From the NCBI RefSeq assembly GCF_021216675.1, contig NZ_CP086120.1:1364001-1428000 (forward strand): 64,000 nucleotides of DNA, read 5' to 3'. This stretch comes from Streptomyces gobiensis (GTDB lineage Bacteria > Actinomycetota > Actinomycetes > Streptomycetales > Streptomycetaceae). Under the pieces are notes generated by a model. It made no database searches and was not told where the DNA came from. It worked only from the letters and a program-made list of their open reading frames with translations. Position 1 is the first letter of the stretch, and the number at the start of each line of letters is the position of its first letter. Of this stretch, positions 56,340-64,000 are shown in pieces. Made by a program: the position numbers and the translations under genes.

Positions 56340-57045
56340 CCTTCGGGCCTTCGGGGCTGTACCGCCGCGCGGCGGGGCTCCGCCCCGGCCAGGCGCCGTG
56401 GGTGGGGCTCCCCGTATCCCGCCCCTTCCCGGCCGTACCGATATGCGGCTCCTCCGCGTGGCGGGCTTCGCCCGGCTGCGGGGGTGCCGTGAGTGGGTTT
56501 CCCCAATTCCCGCCCCTTCCCGTAACCAGGGCTTTGCCCCGGACCCCGGGGCCCGGTGCGGGCCGGTGGCCGTGTTGGCCCACCAAGCGTCGCGAGCTCC
56601 GTTGCGGAGTTGGCCGGAGCGTCGTGGCTGGTGTGAGTGGGTGGTTGCGTAGCAGGGCGGGCCCACGCCCCTCGCGGGGCTGGGGGCACCTCCCAGACGA
56701 AGTCTGGGGGAGAGTGCCCACAACACGGGGTGGGGTCTTGGGGACCGGGGGCGCCCGTCGGGGGTGTCCCCGTATCCCCGCCCCTTCCGGGCTGTGTCGC
56801 TGTGCGGCTCCGCCCGTGGCAGGGCTCCGCCCCGGCCGGGCGCCGTGGGTGGGGGCTCCCCGTGTCCCGCCCCTTCCCGGAAACCGGGGCTTTCGCCCCG
56901 GGCCCCGGGGGTGGCCGGTGCGGGACGGTGGCCGGGCGTTGTGCCCACCCTCCCCCAGCTAACGCTGGGAGGTGCCCCCACGCCCTGCGGAACGACTGCC
57001 CACAACGCTGGGGGGCGGTTTCTCTTTGGAGGGGGCGCCCCATCG
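56340..57045. repeat. dispersed intergenic repeat, largest copy
   Basis: A ~700-bp region between the permease gene and sodF with no supported gene. It repeats the modules of 7084-7545 in the same order, including CCACCAAGCGTCGCGAGCTC and TTGCGTAGCAGGG, and adds two hairpins of the CTCCCAGAC-GAA-GTCTGGGGGAG type (56689-56711 and around 56950-56973). CCCGCCCCTTCCCG occurs several times. Confidence 0.85.
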
Positions 57046-57066
57046 GTGTGTTCGGGGTTGTTGCTG

Positions 57067-57072
57067 TAATCT
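57067..57072 (+). promoter_or_regulatory. -10 box of sodF
   Basis: TAATCT fits TANNNT. Transcription would start near 57079, inside the Nur box. Confidence 0.6.
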
Positions 57073-57077
57073 TCTTC

Positions 57078-57094
57078 TTGCAATAGGTGTGCAA
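57078..57094 (+). promoter_or_regulatory. Nur (nickel repressor) box at sodF
   Basis: TTGCAA-TAGGT-GTGCAA matches the Nur operator TTGCAA-N5-TTGCAA at 11 of 12 positions. It overlaps the predicted transcription start. In Streptomyces, nickel-bound Nur represses sodF. Confidence 0.85.
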
Positions 57095-57118
57095 TAAGGC
57101 TTGAAGGGGAGCAACCGC

Positions 57119-57760
57119 ATGGCCATCTACACGCTGCCGGAACTTCCGTATGACTACGGCTCGCTGGAGCCGGTCATCAGCGGCGAGATCATCGAGCTGC
57201 ACCACGACAAGCACCACGCGGCGTATGTGAAGGGCGCGAACGACACCCTCGAACAGCTTGAGGAGGCTCGCGACAAGGACACGTGGGGTGCCATCAACGG
57301 CCTGGAGAAGAATCTGGCCTTTCACCTCTCCGGCCATATCCTGCACTCCATCTACTGGCAGAACATGACCGGCGACGGTGGCGGTGAGCCGCTGGAGAAG
57401 GACGGCACGGGCGAGCTGGCCGATGCCATCGCCGAGTCCTTCGGCTCTTTCGCGAAGTTCAAGGCCCAGCTCTCCAAGGCCGCGGCGACCACCCAGGGTT
57501 CCGGCTGGGGCGTGCTGGCCTATGAGCCGGTCAGTGGCCGCCTCGTGGTTGAGCAGGTCTATGACCACCAGGGCAATGTCGGCCAGGGCTCGGTACCGAT
57601 CCTGGTCTTCGATGCCTGGGAGCACGCCTTCTATCTGCAGTACCGCAACCAGAAGGTCGACTTCGTCGAGGCCATGTGGCGCGTCGTCAACTGGCAGGAC
57701 GTGGCCGCCCGCTACACCGCCGCCAAGGAGCGCGCGAACAATCTGCTGCTGGCGCCGTAG
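57119..57760 (+). CDS. sodF: iron superoxide dismutase
   Basis: 213 aa from ATG 57119 with GGGGAGC ahead. It converts superoxide to oxygen and peroxide in the cytoplasm. Metal ligands of the Fe/Mn family: H28 in [12 protein letters not shown], the His in [12 protein letters not shown], and Asp/His in [13 protein letters not shown]. The Nur box shows it is the nickel-repressed SodF, the counterpart of the nickel enzyme SodN. A strong terminator follows. Confidence 0.97.
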   Translation: MAIYTLPELPYDYGSLEPVISGEIIELHHDKHHAAYVKGANDTLEQLEEARDKDTWGAINGLEKNLAFHLSGHILHSIYWQNMTGDGGGEPLEKDGTGELADAIAESFGSFAKFKAQLSKAAATTQGSGWGVLAYEPVSGRLVVEQVYDHQGNVGQGSVPILVFDAWEHAFYLQYRNQKVDFVEAMWRVVNWQDVAARYTAAKERANNLLLAP

Positions 57761-57823
57761 CCCCTGTAGGCCTCCTGCCTCGTGATCGTCTTCTCACCCT
57801 TCACCGGGCAGGCGGAGAAAAGA

Positions 57824-57869
57824 GGAAGGGCCCTCCCGAGTGGACGTGACACCCAGGGAGGGCCCTTCC
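57824..57869 (+). terminator. sodF terminator hairpin
   Basis: GGAAGGGCCCTCCC (57824-57837) pairs perfectly with GGGAGGGCCCTTCC (57856-57869), 14 bp. Confidence 0.85.
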
Positions 57870-57892
57870 GCACTCGGGCCCACCCGCGCCCC

Positions 57893-57970
57893 AGCCTGTC
57901 CGGCGTTTGAGGACTGGGGGCCCGGGGGCAGCGCACCCGGTTACGGGAAGGGGAGGGGCTGGGGAAAGGT
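57893..57970. repeat. dispersed intergenic repeat, short copy
   Basis: Contains CCTGTCCGGCGTTTGAGGAC, a widespread streptomycete intergenic sequence, followed by GGGGGCCCGGGGGC and GTTACGGGAAGGGGAGGGG shared with the larger copies. It lies between the convergent sodF and DsbA-like genes. Confidence 0.7.
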
Positions 57971-57984
57971 CGCCCGGTCACCGC

Positions 57985-58614
57985 CTAGTCGAAGCTCGGC
58001 CCCTCATCACGGGTGCGCTTGATCTCGTAGAAGCCCGGTGTCGACGCCACCAGCAGCGTGCCGTCCCACAGTCGCGCCGCCGCCTCGCCCCTGGGGGCCG
58101 GGGTGACGACCGGACCGAAGAATGCCATCGGCTCGCCGTGCGCGCCCGGCACCGAGATCACCGGGGTACCGACATCCTGGCCGACCAGGTCGATGCCCTT
58201 CTTGTGCGAGGCGCGCAGCGCGGTGTCGTACTCGGTGGAGTCCATCGCGTCCACCAGTGCCGGGTCGAGCCCGGCCTCCGTCAGCGCCTCGGCGATGGTC
58301 TCCCGGTCCGGTTCCCGCCGCTCATGGTGGAGGCGTATACCAAGCGCGGTGTAGAGCCTGCCCAGCACCTCGTTGCCGTACTTCTGCTCGGCCGCGATAC
58401 AGACCCGCACGGGCCCCCAGGCGGTCTTCATCGCTTCCTGATATTTCTCCGGCAGCTCGTCGAGCTTGTTCTCATTGAGCACCGCCAGGCTCATCACATG
58501 CCAGCGGACCTCCACCGGACGGACCTTCTCCACCTCCAGCATCCAGCGGGACGTCAGCCAGGCCCATGGGCACTTGGGGTCAAACCAGAAGTCGGCCGGG
58601 GTTTTCTCGGGCAT
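57985..58614 (-). CDS. DsbA-family protein, mycothiol-dependent nitroreductase type (Rv2466c-like)
   Basis: 209 aa from ATG 58614 with AGGAGA upstream. Similar along its length to Mycobacterium tuberculosis Rv2466c: thioredoxin-like strand with DFWFDPKCPWAWLTSRW (residues ~8-24), the helical insert with LAVLNENKLDELP, the cis-Pro loop GTPVISV, and the tail FYEIKRTRDEGP. The active site here is CPWA, whereas Rv2466c has CPWC, so only the first cysteine (C15) remains; C73 is elsewhere. The family reduces mixed mycothiol disulfides or nitro compounds in the cytoplasm. A SigR-type promoter lies upstream. Divergent from pepN. Confidence 0.88.
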   Translation of the reverse strand: MPEKTPADFWFDPKCPWAWLTSRWMLEVEKVRPVEVRWHVMSLAVLNENKLDELPEKYQEAMKTAWGPVRVCIAAEQKYGNEVLGRLYTALGIRLHHERREPDRETIAEALTEAGLDPALVDAMDSTEYDTALRASHKKGIDLVGQDVGTPVISVPGAHGEPMAFFGPVVTPAPRGEAAARLWDGTLLVASTPGFYEIKRTRDEGPSFD

Positions 58615-58661
58615 GGTCTCTCCTCGCGCGAAGGTATGAAGATACAGGTGGTGCAGAAGAG

Positions 58662-58689
58662 AACACCGAGTGACGGTGCCGTCATTCCC
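58662..58689 (-). promoter_or_regulatory. SigR-type promoter of the DsbA-like gene
   Basis: On the minus strand GGGAAT (58689-58684), 19 nt, then GTT (58664-58662), matching the sigma-R consensus GGAAT-N18/19-GTT. The start codon is ~48 nt further. The spacer holds the inverted repeat TGACGG-CA-CCGTCA (58671-58684). Confidence 0.75.
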
Positions 58690-58779
58690 TGCTGCGGCTG
58701 CTCCGCCCACCATGAAATGCTGACCTCTGATGTTCGATATGCGAGACGAGTGAGACGAGTGAGACAAGGGAGTCGCGCT

Positions 58780-61398
58780 GTGCCCGGAGAGAACCTGACC
58801 CGTGACGAGGCCCAAGAGCGGGCTCGGCTGCTCAGCGTCGACGGGTACGAGGTCGCCCTCGATCTGCGTTCCGCTGTGGCACCACCCTCGGCCGACGGGT
58901 CCCGCACCTTCCGGTCCACCACCACGATCCGGTTCCGCTGCGCCGAGCCGGGCGCCGCGACCTTCGCCGATCTGGTGGCGCCGCATGTGCACTCGGTCAC
59001 CCTCAACGGCGACTCCCTCAACGTCGACCGTGTCTTCGACGGCGCCCGGATCCAGCTCGACGGCCTCGTCGCGGATAACGAGCTGGTCGTCGACGCCCGC
59101 TGCGCCTACAGCCGCACCGGCGAGGGGCTGCATCACTTCATCGACCCCGAGGACGGCGAGACCTACCTCTATACGCAGTACGAACCGGCCGACGCCCGCC
59201 GGGTCTTCGCCAACTTCGAGCAGCCCGACCTCAAGGCGCCCTTCGACTTCACCGTGATCGCCCCCGAGGGCTGGACGGTGCTCAGCAACGCCGCGCAGAA
59301 GGGCGAGCCGGAGCCCGCCGCTGACAGCGCGCAGCTGTGGCACTTCGACCGCACCCAGCCGATCTCCACCTACATCACGGCGGTCGTGGCCGGTCCGTAC
59401 CACTACGTCACCGACACCTACCGGCGCACGCTGCGGGACGGCACCGAGCTGGAGATCCCGCTGGGGGCGCTGTGCCGCAAGGGGCTGGCCAAGCACTTCG
59501 ACCCGGAGGACATCTTCCTCGTCACCAAGCAGGGTCTGGACTTCTTCCACGAGCACTTCGACTATCCGTATCCCTTTGGGAAGTACGACCAGGCCTTTGT
59601 GCCGGAGTACAACATCGGGGCGATGGAGAATCCGGGATGTGTGACCTTCCGGGAGGAGTTCGTCTTCCGTGGCAAGGTGACACAGGCGTCCTACGAGAGC
59701 CGCGCCAATGTCCTGCTCCATGAGATGGCGCATATGTGGTTCGGCGATCTGGTCACCATGGAGTGGTGGGACGACCTCTGGCTCAAGGAGTCCTTCGCCG
59801 ACTTCATGGGTGCCCTGTCGCTGGTCGAGGCCACCCGCTTCAGCAACGGCTGGATCACCTTCGCCAATCGCCGTAAGTCCTGGGCCTACCGGGCCGACCA
59901 GCTCCCCTCCACCCACCCGGTCACGGCCGATATCCGTGATCTGGAGGACGCCAAGCTCAACTTCGACGGCATCACCTACGCCAAGGGCGCGAGCGTGCTC
60001 AAGCAGCTCGTCGCCTACGCCGGCCGCGACGCCTTCATGGAGGGCGCCCGGCGCTACTTCAAGCGGTACGCCTACGGCAATACCCAGCTGAAGGACCTGC
60101 TCTCCGTGCTGGCGGAGACCTCCGGGCGGGATATGCGCGAGTGGGCACAGGCCTGGCTGCGCACGGCGGGGGTCAACTCGCTGACCCCGCAGGCCACCTA
60201 TGACGCCGAGGGCCGGATCACCGAGCTGGCGATCCTGCAGGAGGCGGCGGAGGCCCACCCGACGCTGCGCCCGCACCGGGTCGCCGTGGGCCTCTACCGG
60301 CGCACGGGCACGGCAGGCCCGCTGGCACGGTACGCCGGCGCCGAGGTGGACATCGCCGCCGGCGTACCCGGCGCCCGTACGGTCGTGGAAGAGCTCGTCG
60401 GGTACGAGCGCCCCGAACTGATCCTGGTCAACGATGATGACCTCACCTACGCCAAGACCCGTCTGGACGAGGGCTCACTGGCGACCCTGCGCGAGCACCT
60501 GGGCGCGATTGACGACCCGCTCGCCCGGGCGCTGTGCTGGTCCGCGCTGTGGAACCTCACCCGGGACGGGCTGATGCCGACGCGGGACTTCCTCGGCCTG
60601 ATGCTGCGCTTCGCGGGCGATGAGACCGATATCGGGGTGGTGCAGATGCTGCACACCTGGTCCAGGACCGCGATCATCCACTACGCCGCCCCCGAGTGGC
60701 GCGAGCAGGGCTGCCGGGAGCTGGCCGAGGGCGCGCTGAGCCACCTGCGGCAGGCCGCGCCGGGCAGCGGACACCAGCTGGCCTGGGCCCGCTTCTTCGC
60801 CTCGGTCGCCGAGAGCGAGCAGCATCTCCAGCTGCTCCAGGGGATGTTGGCGGGCAGGGCCCGGATCGACGGGCTGGAGGTCGATCAGGAGCTGCGCTGG
60901 ACCTTCCTCAGCCCGCTGGCGGCCAAGGGTCTTGCCGATGAGACGGTGCTGGCGGCCGAGCTGGACCGCGATGACACCGCCTCCGGCAAGCGGCACCAGG
61001 TGCGCTGTCTGGCCGCGCGCCCCTCGGCGGCGGTCAAGGCACAGGCCTGGGCGTCGGTCGTCGAGTCCGACCGGCTCTCCAACGCCCTGGTCGAGGCGAC
61101 CATCACCGGCTTCGACCAGCCGGGACAGCGGGAGCTGCTGGCGCCCTATGTCCCCAAGTACTTCGCCGCGCTTGAACGGGTCTGGGCCGAGCGCTCCATC
61201 GAGATCGGCATGTCCATCGTCCGCGGGCTGTTCCCGGCGCTGCAGAGCACCCAGGAGACACTGGACGCCACCGACACCTGGCTGCGGGCCACCGAGGACC
61301 GCGCCGCTCCGGCGCTGCGCCGCCTGGTCCTGGAGGCGCGGGACGATCTGGCGCGTGCCCTGCGGGCCCAGCGGTGCGACATTGCGGCGGCCCACTGA
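58780..61398 (+). CDS. pepN: aminopeptidase N (M1 family)
   Basis: 872 aa from GTG 58780 with AGGGAG 7 nt before it. A zinc metallopeptidase that removes N-terminal residues in the cytoplasm. The exopeptidase motif GAMEN is in YNIGAMENPG (~287), zinc site HEMAHMWFGDL with the distant Glu in LWLKESFADF (~315-350). N-terminal beta domain and C-terminal helical ERAP1-like domain are complete. The frame is open far upstream but overlaps the divergent gene, so the GTG is preferred. Two copies of GAGACGAGT precede the ribosome site. Confidence 0.97.
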   Translation: MPGENLTRDEAQERARLLSVDGYEVALDLRSAVAPPSADGSRTFRSTTTIRFRCAEPGAATFADLVAPHVHSVTLNGDSLNVDRVFDGARIQLDGLVADNELVVDARCAYSRTGEGLHHFIDPEDGETYLYTQYEPADARRVFANFEQPDLKAPFDFTVIAPEGWTVLSNAAQKGEPEPAADSAQLWHFDRTQPISTYITAVVAGPYHYVTDTYRRTLRDGTELEIPLGALCRKGLAKHFDPEDIFLVTKQGLDFFHEHFDYPYPFGKYDQAFVPEYNIGAMENPGCVTFREEFVFRGKVTQASYESRANVLLHEMAHMWFGDLVTMEWWDDLWLKESFADFMGALSLVEATRFSNGWITFANRRKSWAYRADQLPSTHPVTADIRDLEDAKLNFDGITYAKGASVLKQLVAYAGRDAFMEGARRYFKRYAYGNTQLKDLLSVLAETSGRDMREWAQAWLRTAGVNSLTPQATYDAEGRITELAILQEAAEAHPTLRPHRVAVGLYRRTGTAGPLARYAGAEVDIAAGVPGARTVVEELVGYERPELILVNDDDLTYAKTRLDEGSLATLREHLGAIDDPLARALCWSALWNLTRDGLMPTRDFLGLMLRFAGDETDIGVVQMLHTWSRTAIIHYAAPEWREQGCRELAEGALSHLRQAAPGSGHQLAWARFFASVAESEQHLQLLQGMLAGRARIDGLEVDQELRWTFLSPLAAKGLADETVLAAELDRDDTASGKRHQVRCLAARPSAAVKAQAWASVVESDRLSNALVEATITGFDQPGQRELLAPYVPKYFAALERVWAERSIEIGMSIVRGLFPALQSTQETLDATDTWLRATEDRAAPALRRLVLEARDDLARALRAQRCDIAAAH

Positions 61399-61501
61399 TC
61401 GGCAGTCGAACGCCCGTACTTTAGGACAGGGTTGTCCAGATTTGTCGACGACCGTGTAACAGGGGGTTAGGGGGCGGGGTGAGGGCGGGAATCGCGGGGT
61501 C

Positions 61502-62512
61502 ATGACCCACAACACCCCGCTCTCGCCCCGCCCCCTCAGCCACCTCTCCGATGTACGGCGCCGTGTGGTGACCGCCCGTACGCTGCGCGAACAGGGGTTC
61601 CCCAGCGCCACCGTGCAGGAGCGCTGCCGTCCCGGCGGCCCCTGGCAGATGCCGCTGCCCGGGGTCTACGTACTCCACCCGGGCCCCCCGACCAGCGAGG
61701 AGCGGCTGCACGCGGTGCTGCTCTACGCGGGCCGCTCCAGCGCGGTACCCGCACAGGGCGGCCAGGCAATGATCACCGGGCTGGCCGCGCTCGCCCTGCA
61801 CCACTTCGCCACCGCTCCCCCGCTGCTCTCCCTGGACCGGCTCGACATCCTGGTCCCGCGCACCCGTCGGCTGAGCTCCACCGGCTGGGCCCGTGTGATC
61901 CGCGCCCAGAGTCTTCCCCGCCCCGAGGAGGTCACCGGGCTGCCGGTCGCCCCGGTGGCGCGGGCGCTGGCCGACGCGGTCAGCAAGCTCACCGACGCGG
62001 TGACCGTCCGGCGGCTGCTCACCGAGGCGGTACGCGGGGGCCACTGCGAAGCCCACGCCGTCGTACGGGAGCTGACCCAGGCCCGGCTGCTGACCCGACC
62101 GCATGTGGTCGACGCCGTGGACACCCTGCTCGCCGAGGGCCGGGCCATCGCCGAGGGCCGGCTCTACGAGATGGTGCACGCCTACGGTCTCCCCGATCCC
62201 GTCTGGAACATTGATCTGCGGATCCCCGGTGGCCCCCACCTCGGCGGTGTCGATGCCTACTGGCCCGACCAGGCCGTCGCCGTGGAGATCGACGCCCGCG
62301 CACCGCGTCCCGCCGGGGAGGAAGCGGACACGCTCTGGTCGGAGTACGCCCGCAAGCGCGAGACGCTGGAACAGCTGGGCATCACGGTCGTCCATGTCAC
62401 CCCGAAGAAGCTCCGGGACGCGATGGAACAGCAGGCCGCGGTGGTCCGTACGGCGCTGATGACAGCGGATGACCGCGACCCGGCGGCTTATGTGGTGGTC
62501 CTGCCCAGGTGA
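61502..62512 (+). CDS. AbiEi-like/DUF559-like protein of unknown function
   Basis: 336 aa. The N-terminal ~90 residues resemble the winged-helix part of AbiEi-type proteins (TARTLREQGFPSATVQERC; GVYVLHPGPP). The C-terminal region LGGVDAYWPDQAVAVEIDARA resembles the VD-x-WP...VEVDG core of DUF559/Vsr-like PD-(D/E)xK nucleases, with the D and ExD positions kept. No toxin gene is adjacent, so it is an orphan. The upstream gap has GGACA-GGGT-TGTCC (61425-61438), a possible operator. Common in actinomycetes; the role is unknown to me. Confidence 0.72.
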   Translation: MTHNTPLSPRPLSHLSDVRRRVVTARTLREQGFPSATVQERCRPGGPWQMPLPGVYVLHPGPPTSEERLHAVLLYAGRSSAVPAQGGQAMITGLAALALHHFATAPPLLSLDRLDILVPRTRRLSSTGWARVIRAQSLPRPEEVTGLPVAPVARALADAVSKLTDAVTVRRLLTEAVRGGHCEAHAVVRELTQARLLTRPHVVDAVDTLLAEGRAIAEGRLYEMVHAYGLPDPVWNIDLRIPGGPHLGGVDAYWPDQAVAVEIDARAPRPAGEEADTLWSEYARKRETLEQLGITVVHVTPKKLRDAMEQQAAVVRTALMTADDRDPAAYVVVLPR

Positions 62513-62514
62513 GC

Positions 62515-62520
62515 TACGTT
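62515..62520 (+). promoter_or_regulatory. -10 box for a leaderless LysR transcript
   Basis: TACGTT fits TANNNT and ends 6 nt before the ATG of the LysR gene, although the previous gene ends only 14 bp upstream. Confidence 0.45.
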
Positions 62521-62526
62521 CGCTAG

Positions 62527-63426
62527 ATGGCCGACTGGGACATCAAAAAGCTGCGGATCCTGCGGACCCTGGGCGAGCTGGGCACCGTCACCGCCACCGC
62601 CGAAGCGCTCTTCATGACACCCTCGGCGGTATCCCAGCAGCTGACCGGGCTGAGCAAACAGCTCGGTGTGCGGCTGCTGGAGGCCCAGGGGCGGCGCGTA
62701 CGCCTCACGGCCGCCGCCGAGCTGGTGCTGCGGCACGCCGAGGCGGTGTTCGCGGAGCTGGAGCGGGCCGACGCCGAACTGACGGGCTACCTCCACGGCG
62801 AGGTGGGCACGGTCCGGCTGGGCGCCTTCAGCACCGCGATCCCCGCACTGGTCGTCCCCGCCATCGCCGCCCTGCGGCGGGACCATCCCGGGCTGCGGGT
62901 GACCGTCCGGGAAGCCGAAGCCGCCGAGGCGTACGGTCTGCTGACCGACGGCACAGTCGATCTGGCCCTCTCCCTGGCCGCGCACGCGCCCACCGCACGG
63001 GACCCGAAGTTCACCCGCGTCGAACTCCGCACCGACCCCCTCGACGTAGCCCTGCCCGCCACCCACCCCCTCGCCACCGCACCGGCAGTACGGCTGGCCG
63101 ATCTCGCCGGTGAACCCTGGATCTACGGCCACAGCGGCCCCTGGTCCGAAATCACCACAACTGTCTGCGAGGCGGCGGGGTTCGTACCCGGGCAGGCACA
63201 CGCCGCCGCCGACTGGTCCGCGATCCTCGCCATGGTCGGCGCCGGAATGGGCGTCGCCCTGGTGCCCCGGATGGCGGCCGTGGAGCGGGGCGCGGATGTC
63301 GCCGTACGCGTACTGACCGAGGACCGGCCCAGGCGGCACGTGGTAGCCGCCGTACGGCGCGGCGCGGAGGAGTGGCCGGGTCTGAGCCGCGTACTCGACG
63401 CCCTGCGGGCCGTTCAGCTCAGCTGA
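62527..63426 (+). CDS. LysR-family transcriptional regulator
   Basis: 299 aa. N-terminal winged helix (~3-62) with LRTLGELGTVTATAEALF and TPSAVSQQLTGLSKQLGVRL, then a linker helix and a two-lobed substrate-binding domain (~92-295; VGTVRLGAFSTAIPALVVPAI). It would bind a small effector and control a nearby or distant gene. No divergent target gene is next to it; the preceding gene runs in the same direction with a 14-bp gap. Effector unknown. Confidence 0.93.
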   Translation: MADWDIKKLRILRTLGELGTVTATAEALFMTPSAVSQQLTGLSKQLGVRLLEAQGRRVRLTAAAELVLRHAEAVFAELERADAELTGYLHGEVGTVRLGAFSTAIPALVVPAIAALRRDHPGLRVTVREAEAAEAYGLLTDGTVDLALSLAAHAPTARDPKFTRVELRTDPLDVALPATHPLATAPAVRLADLAGEPWIYGHSGPWSEITTTVCEAAGFVPGQAHAAADWSAILAMVGAGMGVALVPRMAAVERGADVAVRVLTEDRPRRHVVAAVRRGAEEWPGLSRVLDALRAVQLS

Positions 63427-63531
63427 ACCGCTGACCACGACGTCACCGGCTACGGGACTCCCGAACGCCCTTCAGCGCGGCGAAGCTCTGCGGCGCTCGC
63501 TGTGGGTCCGAGCGCACACGAAGGCCCGGTC

Positions 63532-64000
63532 TCAGGCAGTTGATCTGCCGTCGATCCGGGCCAGGTCGTCGTCCGCGCCGTATGGCTGCAAATAGGGCAG
63601 CCAGCGCGGATCCCTATGCCCCGTGCCGATGATCCGCCAGGCGAGTCCCGAGGGCGGGGCGGGTTTGTGGCGCAGGCGCCAGCCGAGCTCGGCGACGTGG
63701 CGGTCCGCCTTGACGTGGTTGCAGCGGCGGCAGGCGGCGACGACGTTTTCCCAGGCGTGCTGGCCGCCACGGCTGCGCGGGATGACGTGGTCGACGCTGG
63801 TGGCCGCCCCGCCGCAGTAGGCGCATCGGCCGCCGTCGCGGGCGAACAGGGCGCGCCGGGTCAGTGGAACAGGGCCCCGAAAGGGCACGCGGACGAAGCG
63901 TTTGAGTCTGACCACGCTGGGTGCGGGTATGACGCGGGTCGCGCTGTGCATGAGGGCGCCGGAATCCTCGAGGCTGATCGCCTTGTCGTTGAGGACAAGA
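63532..64000 (-). CDS. HNH endonuclease, 5' end outside the window
   Basis: The frame continues past the right edge (…LVLNDKAISLEDSGALMHSATR), so the ATG at 63951 is internal; the full protein is probably near 180 aa. The HNH motif is clear: CAYCGGAATSVDHVIPRSRG, then ENVVAACRRCNHVKADR, with two CxxC pairs holding zinc. A widely conserved streptomycete HNH protein without known role; not linked to a restriction system here. Convergent with the LysR gene. Confidence 0.92.
   Translation of the reverse strand, partial: LVLNDKAISLEDSGALMHSATRVIPAPSVVRLKRFVRVPFRGPVPLTRRALFARDGGRCAYCGGAATSVDHVIPRSRGGQHAWENVVAACRRCNHVKADRHVAELGWRLRHKPAPPSGLAWRIIGTGHRDPRWLPYLQPYGADDDLARIDGRSTA

Noticed and set aside
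61502..62512. Complete AbiE toxin-antitoxin system
   Set aside because: No AbiEii nucleotidyltransferase gene is adjacent; neighbours are pepN and a LysR regulator.
63532..64000. HNH protein as part of a restriction or phage module
   Set aside because: It is a conserved stand-alone HNH protein; no methylase or phage gene is near in the visible sequence.

Overview
The window is a stretch of a Streptomyces (or very close actinomycete) chromosome. Base composition is very high in G+C, with strong third-position GC bias. Starts are often GTG, and several genes have a TANNNT -10 box only 6-8 nt before the start codon. Marker features agree: an LAETG sortase E-type signal, a mycothiol-type DsbA protein, a Nur (nickel) box at the iron superoxide dismutase, an RNase E with long disordered arms, dispersed GC-rich intergenic repeats, and paired clpP1/clpP2. 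Nearly everything is core chromosome. The only mobile element is a single IS481-family insertion, and I see no prophage, CRISPR array, biosynthetic cluster or complete defence island.

Layout. (1) 1-6.4 kb, + strand: the end of an LCP/LytR_C protein, rsfS, a histidine phosphatase, two near-identical tRNA-Ala(GGC) genes enclosing two small Cys-rich proteins, then leuS behind a probable leucine attenuator. (2) 6.5-12.3 kb, +: a small membrane protein, DegV, comEA-comEC. (3) 12.3-37.1 kb, mostly -: a small conserved protein, proB, then (after a lone + strand glycerophosphotransferase-like membrane protein) one long - strand run read from folC downward: folC, a DUF4233 protein, ndk, mreB, mreC, mreD, PBP2, rodA, CYTH-CHAD, two radical-SAM-associated proteins, RNase E/G, L21, L27, Obg. 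It couples cell-wall elongation with RNA decay and ribosome assembly. (4) 37.1-38.2 kb: the IS481-family element with a CCTAGC target duplication. (5) 38.2-45.2 kb: LAETG surface protein, Ser/Thr kinase, rpiB, Nei-type glycosylase, a SpoIIE/PP2C-like phosphatase, an acyltransferase and a 64-aa membrane protein. (6) 45.2-54 kb: tRNA-Gly(TCC), tRNA-Pro(TGG), trigger factor, clpP1, clpP2, clpX, a Pro/Gln-rich membrane protein, valS. (7) 54-64 kb: bioY, an amino-acid permease, sodF, the DsbA-like protein, pepN, an AbiEi/DUF559-like orphan, a LysR regulator, and an HNH endonuclease running off the right edge.

How it works together: protein quality control (tig, clpP1P2, clpX with a ClgR-like box), thiol and metal stress response (a SigR-type promoter at the DsbA gene, a Nur box at sodF), translation supply (leuS, valS, four tRNAs) and the lateral-wall/sporulation apparatus (mre-PBP2-RodA). 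The best leads are regulatory or structural: the leuS leader peptide and attenuator, the IS whose transposase borrows its stop codon from the target duplication, two TTA codons in comEC, the CPWA (monothiol) active site in the DsbA homologue, and a family of modular intergenic repeats.
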